A stretch of DNA of 64,000 bases from Psychroflexus curvus (GTDB lineage Bacteria; Bacteroidota; Bacteroidia; Flavobacteriales; Flavobacteriaceae): positions 107,556 through 171,555 of the forward strand of contig NZ_JAIQZF010000007.1 of assembly GCF_020164585.1 (NCBI RefSeq), written 5' to 3'. The notes below the pieces were generated by a model that made no database searches, was not told the DNA's origin, and saw only the letters and a program-made list of their open reading frames with translations. Below, in pieces: positions 60,558 to 64,000 of this stretch. Position 1 is the stretch's first letter, and every line of letters begins with the position of its first letter. A program made the position numbers and the translations under genes.

Positions 60558-62612
60558 ATGAATAAATTAAAATTGATGTTTGTAGCCATTGGTGCTTCAA
60601 CATTGTTTTTTTCGTGTCAGGATTCCAATGATGGGTCTTCAAACGAAAGCAGAGGCATTGCCATACAATACATGGATACCACTGTAAATCCGCAAGATGA
60701 TTTCTATAGCTATGTGAATGGCGGCTGGATGAAAGAAAACGAAATTCCAGACGACCGCACCTCATGGGGAGGATTTCAAATTTTGAGAAAATCGACAGAC
60801 ACCGATGTTTTGAAAATTTTAAAAAATGCGGAAGAGTCGGGCAAATACTCTAAAACGTCAGACCAAGGCAAAGCGATTTCAGTATTCAATTCTATTATGG
60901 ACACTGTGTCCAGGGATGTTGCTGGTGTAAATCCTATTATGGACAAATTAGATCTTATTGAAGAAATAAAAACCAAAGAGGAAATTCAAGAGCTTTTAGC
61001 AGAATATCCAACAGCAATTTCTTCGCCGTTTTTTGGAGTTTCCGCCTATTCAGATCCCAACGATAGCAATACGAATGTAGCTTATGTAGGCACTGGAAGT
61101 CTTGGTTTACCAGATAGAGATTACTATTTGGATCAAGACGATAAATCCAAAGAAATAAGAGAGCAATACAAAGAGCACATCGTAAAAATGATGGCTTATT
61201 TTGGAGGGTCAAAAGACGATGCAAAATATAAAGCAGAGACTATCCTAAAGCTTGAAACTGAACTTGCTGAGCCAAGACTGGACAAAGTCGCCAGACGAGA
61301 TTTCAGAAATTTCAATAACCGATATGCGGTTAAAGACCTTGGTGATGTTACTAAAAACATAGATCTTAAGGCTTATATGTCAGACATAGGAATTGAAAAA
61401 TTACCTGATACCGTTTTAGTGATGGAGCCCAAGTATATGAAAGCTCTTGATGAAATGATTGCCGAAACACCATTAGAAGAGCTTAAAACCTTAATGACCT
61501 GGTCCACAATCAATGACGCAGCCAATCAATTGTCTACTGAAATTGCTACGACTAACTGGGAGTTCTATAGCAAAACCTTAAGCGGTGCCAAAGCACAAAG
61601 ACCTCTTGACGAAAGAGCGCTTTCGGTAGTGAACGGTAGTATAGGAGAAGCCGTTGGTAAATTATATGTAGATCAAAAATTTCCGCCAGAAGCTAAAGAA
61701 AAAGCTGAAGACATGGTTGGTAATGTGATTACTGCTTTCAAAAATAGAATTGAAAACCTGGAATGGATGCAGGATTCAACCAAAACGAAAGCCATCGAAA
61801 AGCTAAATAAGTTTACTGTGAAAATAGGCTATCCAGACGAATTTGAAGATTATAGCGACTTAAAGGTAACTCCAGAGAACACCTACTACGAAAACATGCA
61901 AGCGGTTTCTATGTGGAGCTATAAAGACAACCTCAGCAAAATAGGTGAGCCTGTTGATAAAACCGAATGGGGTATGTCACCTCAAACGGTGAATGCTTAC
62001 TTTAACCCGTTATACAACGAGATCGTATTTCCTGCTGCTATTTTACAGCCTCCTTTCTACGACTACAAAGCAGATGCTGCTGTGAATTATGGGGGCATTG
62101 GTGCCGTTATTGGTCATGAAATCTCACATGCTTTTGATGACAGCGGTGCCAGATTTGATGCCAACGGTAACTTAAAAAACTGGTGGACCGATGAAGATTT
62201 AGAAAAATTCACAGAACGTGGAGATAATTTAGCAGCGCTTTACAGCAGCATTGAAGTCTTGGACAGTGTTTACATCAACGGTAAATTTACGCTTGGTGAA
62301 AACATTGGAGATCTTGGTGGTGTGTTAGGGGCTTACGATGGATTGATGTTGCATTATGAAAATGAAGACAAGCCAGGAAAAATTGATGGATTCACTCCTG
62401 AACAACGTTTCTTCATGTCCTGGGCAACCGTTTGGAGAACCAAAGTGAGAGACGAAGCCTTGAGAACACAAGTCAAAACAGATCCGCACTCGCCTGGGCA
62501 ATACAGAGCTTATGTGCCTTTACAAAACGTGGATGCTTTCTATGAAGCCTTCGACGTAAAAGAAGGGGATAGCCTATATATCGCTCAAGAAGAACGAGTC
62601 AGAATTTGGTAA
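60558..62612 (+). CDS. M13 (neprilysin/PepO-like) metallopeptidase, lipoprotein
   Basis: 684 residues with a lipoprotein signal (FFSC, Cys near 20). The catalytic region has the zinc site HEISH in VIGHEISHAFDDSGARFD, NAYFNPLYNEIVFPAAILQ before it and the third ligand in LGENIGDLGG, so activity is likely intact. M13 peptidases cut short peptides near hydrophobic residues. A strong terminator follows, and the bacteriocin-like genes begin about 400 bases later. Confidence 0.93.
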   Translation: MNKLKLMFVAIGASTLFFSCQDSNDGSSNESRGIAIQYMDTTVNPQDDFYSYVNGGWMKENEIPDDRTSWGGFQILRKSTDTDVLKILKNAEESGKYSKTSDQGKAISVFNSIMDTVSRDVAGVNPIMDKLDLIEEIKTKEEIQELLAEYPTAISSPFFGVSAYSDPNDSNTNVAYVGTGSLGLPDRDYYLDQDDKSKEIREQYKEHIVKMMAYFGGSKDDAKYKAETILKLETELAEPRLDKVARRDFRNFNNRYAVKDLGDVTKNIDLKAYMSDIGIEKLPDTVLVMEPKYMKALDEMIAETPLEELKTLMTWSTINDAANQLSTEIATTNWEFYSKTLSGAKAQRPLDERALSVVNGSIGEAVGKLYVDQKFPPEAKEKAEDMVGNVITAFKNRIENLEWMQDSTKTKAIEKLNKFTVKIGYPDEFEDYSDLKVTPENTYYENMQAVSMWSYKDNLSKIGEPVDKTEWGMSPQTVNAYFNPLYNEIVFPAAILQPPFYDYKADAAVNYGGIGAVIGHEISHAFDDSGARFDANGNLKNWWTDEDLEKFTERGDNLAALYSSIEVLDSVYINGKFTLGENIGDLGGVLGAYDGLMLHYENEDKPGKIDGFTPEQRFFMSWATVWRTKVRDEALRTQVKTDPHSPGQYRAYVPLQNVDAFYEAFDVKEGDSLYIAQEERVRIW

Positions 62613-62645
62613 GTTTTCTGTTTTTGTAAACAACAACGGCTACAA

Positions 62646-62684
62646 TAAAAAAGCGGTTACAACTCAAGTTGTAACCGCTTTTTG
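62646..62684. terminator. Terminator after the M13 peptidase gene
   Basis: AAAAAGCGGTTACAACT and its exact complement AGTTGTAACCGCTTTTT at about 62648-62683 form a 17-bp stem. The rest of the spacer, 62685-63017, holds the palindrome and hairpin listed next and otherwise AT-rich sequence. Confidence 0.9.
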
Positions 62685-62831
62685 GTTTTAAATAATTTAT
62701 CCTATTTTCTGCTTTTGATTAATACATTTTATACAAATCATGCTTTTAACTACTAATCAAGTTTGAATAGAGATATCGTAAAAACTTCTTACGCATATTC
62801 ATGAAAAATGGTTTTTTGCTCATTATTTTAT

Positions 62832-62851
62832 AATGTTTTGCCCAAAACATT
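62832..62851. promoter_or_regulatory. 20-bp perfect palindrome upstream of the bacteriocin-like operon
   Basis: AATGTTTTG at 62832-62840, CC, and CAAAACATT at 62843-62851 are exact complements. About 165 bases before the first peptide gene. A TACATTTA at 62863-62870 is one mismatch from a -7 box, so the palindrome could overlap the promoter as an operator. Confidence 0.55.
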
Positions 62852-62959
62852 CATCATTTCTATACATTTATGCTTAAAATAAATAGTTTAATTAAAATTT
62901 GGATAAACTGTTAATGATTTTTGGATGCATCTTTACATAAACAAATTTATTATTGGTAA

Positions 62960-62995
62960 CGCCAAGCCCAATTTTAAATCCCAAAAAATGCTTGG
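62960..62995 (+). promoter_or_regulatory. Stem-loop in the leader of the first peptide gene
   Basis: GCCAAGC at 62960-62966 pairs with GCTTGGC at 62989-62995, with a 22-base loop and TTTAATTTAATA after it. It lies 22 bases before the ATG. It might be a weak attenuator or a protective 5' hairpin. Confidence 0.45.
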
Positions 62996-63017
62996 CTTTA
63001 ATTTAATACTTATAATT

Positions 63018-63224
63018 ATGAAAAATTTAGAATTAACTCAGATGGAACATTTGAGTGGGGGTGGTTGGACATGTGCCAATGCCTCAACGACATGGGGCAT
63101 AGTAATTGGAATAGGCGTGGTATCAATTCTAACAGGAGGGGTAGCTGCTGTTGGTATTGGAGCTTTTCTAGCAGTTGGAGGAGCTGTAAATGGTGCTGCA
63201 AATGAAGCTTTCTGTAGAGACTAA
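63018..63224 (+). CDS. Double-glycine leader peptide, class IIb bacteriocin-like (peptide 1)
   Basis: 68 residues from the ATG at 63018; a longer frame upstream to 62925 would put extra residues before the leader and cross a hairpin, so it is not used. The leader MKNLELTQMEHLSGG has the double-glycine signal with hydrophobic residues at -4, -7 and -12. The mature part is 53 residues: GWTCANASTTWG start, a glycine-rich helix with GIVIG and GAVNG GxxxG motifs, and cysteines at mature positions 4 and 51 that could form a disulfide. Peptides of this type are cut and exported by peptidase-containing ABC transporters. No transporter is in the window. Confidence 0.75.
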   Translation: MKNLELTQMEHLSGGGWTCANASTTWGIVIGIGVVSILTGGVAAVGIGAFLAVGGAVNGAANEAFCRD

Positions 63225-63242
63225 AACTAAAAATTAAAAAAC

Positions 63243-63449
63243 ATGAAAACTTTAGAAATAAATAGTTTAGAGAATATATCAGGAGGTGATATTTCAGATA
63301 TTGCAACAGGAGCATGTGTCGCGGTGAGTGGTGCAGGTATAGGTCTACGATTAGGTCTTTTTGTATTAGGAGGTCCTGTTAGTTCAGGAATTTTTACGGC
63401 CTTAACTATTGGTTGTGTTGGATATTTGGCTTATAGAGCCTATGAGTAG
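63243..63449 (+). CDS. Double-glycine leader peptide, class IIb bacteriocin-like (peptide 2)
   Basis: 68 residues. The leader MKTLEINSLENISGG aligns position by position with that of peptide 1. The mature part is also 53 residues: DISDIATGAC start, SGAGIGLRLGLF with two GxxxG motifs, a second glycine-rich stretch and an aromatic end (YLAYRAYE), with cysteines at mature positions 10 and 43. The 18-base gap from peptide 1 and the shared layout suggest a two-peptide bacteriocin, in which both partners act together at the target membrane. That activity is inferred. Confidence 0.75.
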   Translation: MKTLEINSLENISGGDISDIATGACVAVSGAGIGLRLGLFVLGGPVSSGIFTALTIGCVGYLAYRAYE

Positions 63450-63497
63450 ATATAATAATTTGGTTAATTTTGTATTACAACCACTTAATTTAGTGTT

Positions 63498-63668
63498 ATG
63501 ACTAATAAACAAAAAACTTTTTTAGGAATTCTAAGCGTAATCTGTATTTTTCTTTTATATATTAACTTTGAAGATATTTTTTTTAAAAATTTTATGGTTA
63601 TCATTCTATTATTATCGTCAATCTATTCCATGATAATTATTCATAAGCATGAAAGTAAAGCTAAATAA
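63498..63668 (+). CDS. Tiny two-helix membrane protein, putative immunity protein
   Basis: 56 residues, start MTNKQKTFLGILSVI, helix 1 about 8-22, middle FEDIFFKNFMVI, helix 2 about 33-49, tail IIIHKHESKAK. It is 48 bases after peptide 2, with a terminator behind it, so it ends the three-gene operon. It is 37/56 identical to array gene 6 at 55454. Immunity proteins of two-peptide bacteriocins are small membrane proteins encoded next to the peptides, which is the reason for the tentative call. Confidence 0.7.
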   Translation: MTNKQKTFLGILSVICIFLLYINFEDIFFKNFMVIILLLSSIYSMIIIHKHESKAK

Positions 63669-63722
63669 TTTTTAAAATACATTACTAATTAGAAAATTTG
63701 TTAATTATTCTTAATACAATAT

Positions 63723-63748
63723 AACCGCCTCCCATCAAGGCGGTTTTT
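63723..63748 (+). terminator. Terminator of the peptide operon
   Basis: AACCGCC at 63723-63729 and GGCGGTT at 63739-63745 with a T-run after the stem. Confidence 0.85.
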
Positions 63749-63951
63749 CTTATTATAAAGTCAACACCAAGCCCTAGATGTATAATGGTGTTTTGGATAG
63801 AAAAATTGATTTTGCATTTTTAAAAAGGGCACTTACCCCAATACTAAAAAACACCCATCTCAATCTTCCCTCAAGATACTGTGTAAAAACACAAGCAATC
63901 TTAAGTTTTTTTCATATTTTTATTCTTTAGGAAGTTATCTGACTATCCTGC
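63749..63951. other. Non-coding spacer
   Basis: No gene recognised in 200 bases on either strand; the sequence is AT-rich with scattered short stops in all frames. It leads to the hairpin at 63952. Confidence 0.5.
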
Positions 63952-63979
63952 GACGGGGCTACGGTCTCGTCTTTTTTTT
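63952..63979 (+). terminator. Hairpin with T-run near the window end
   Basis: GACGGG at 63952-63957 pairs with CTCGTC at 63966-63971 (one G-T pair), followed by eight T. No gene lies before it on this strand, so it may end a small RNA or be part of something beyond the window. Confidence 0.45.
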
Positions 63980-64000
63980 GTCCAATCATAAGTTGGATCA

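Overview
The window is chromosomal DNA from a member of the Bacteroidota, most likely family Flavobacteriaceae. The evidence is family content (a GYDIA-type GHMP kinase, SDR-type L-threonine dehydrogenase, DUF6909 and DUF3109 proteins, an ABC permease fused to an M1 peptidase, head-GIN protein, a five-helix-type succinate dehydrogenase cytochrome b) together with AT-rich spacers and repeated matches to the Bacteroidetes promoter (TTTG, about 19 bases, TAnnTTTG). No phage, integrase, transposase or CRISPR locus is visible. One tRNA gene (Phe) is present and no rRNA.

Layout. 1-8.2 kb: the end of a GHMP kinase, then a minus-strand run for the cell envelope (PpiD-like isomerase, CNNM/CBS protein, LptC, TPR protein, outer-membrane protein, CoaX). 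8.2-8.6 kb: tRNA-Phe followed by three 95-bp tandem repeats that copy the tRNA 3' end. 8.7-20.2 kb: prolyl oligopeptidase, asd, an ABC-F ATPase, a toxin-antitoxin pair with a frameshifted toxin, a methyltransferase and mfd. 20.2-21.5 kb: a dense patch of dispersed repeats. 21.5-28.9 kb: a tight minus-strand series (M23 peptidase, GH3-like, DUF6909, rmlBACD), suggesting dTDP-rhamnose and envelope synthesis. 29-38 kb: tatA, lpxH, head-GIN, ligase-associated exonuclease, ABC transporter/M1 peptidase, MarC, DUF3109. 38.2-42.9 kb: nrdB and nrdA, preceded by two DnaA boxes and separated by a four-helix-bundle gene lying in 9-bp repeats. 43-50.6 kb: M56/BlaI, HicAB, dgt, alpha/beta hydrolase, aminopeptidase P. 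50.8-54.2 kb: sdhCAB. 54.4-55.8 kb: seven consecutive tiny two-helix membrane proteins. 55.9-62.6 kb: M20 peptidase, WYL regulator, threonine dehydrogenase, a lipoprotein, an NTF2-like protein and an M13 peptidase. 63.0-63.7 kb: two double-glycine-leader peptides plus one tiny membrane protein.

The strongest candidate for an undescribed system joins the last two tiny-gene loci. The operon at 63.0-63.7 kb looks like a two-peptide (class IIb-like) bacteriocin with a small membrane protein as probable immunity factor. That protein is about 66% identical (37 of 56 residues, aligned by hand) to the sixth gene of the seven-gene array behind sdhB, so the array may be a bank of orphan immunity proteins. 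This link is inference; the homology and the double-glycine leaders are directly visible.

A second notable observation is a 54-bp GC-rich repeat inserted in frame, in the same reading frame, into two unrelated genes (a methyltransferase and an alpha/beta hydrolase), adding a related 18-residue peptide to each. Related GC-rich palindromes lie between genes and are present or absent between two copies of a duplicated block, which suggests a small mobile palindromic element.
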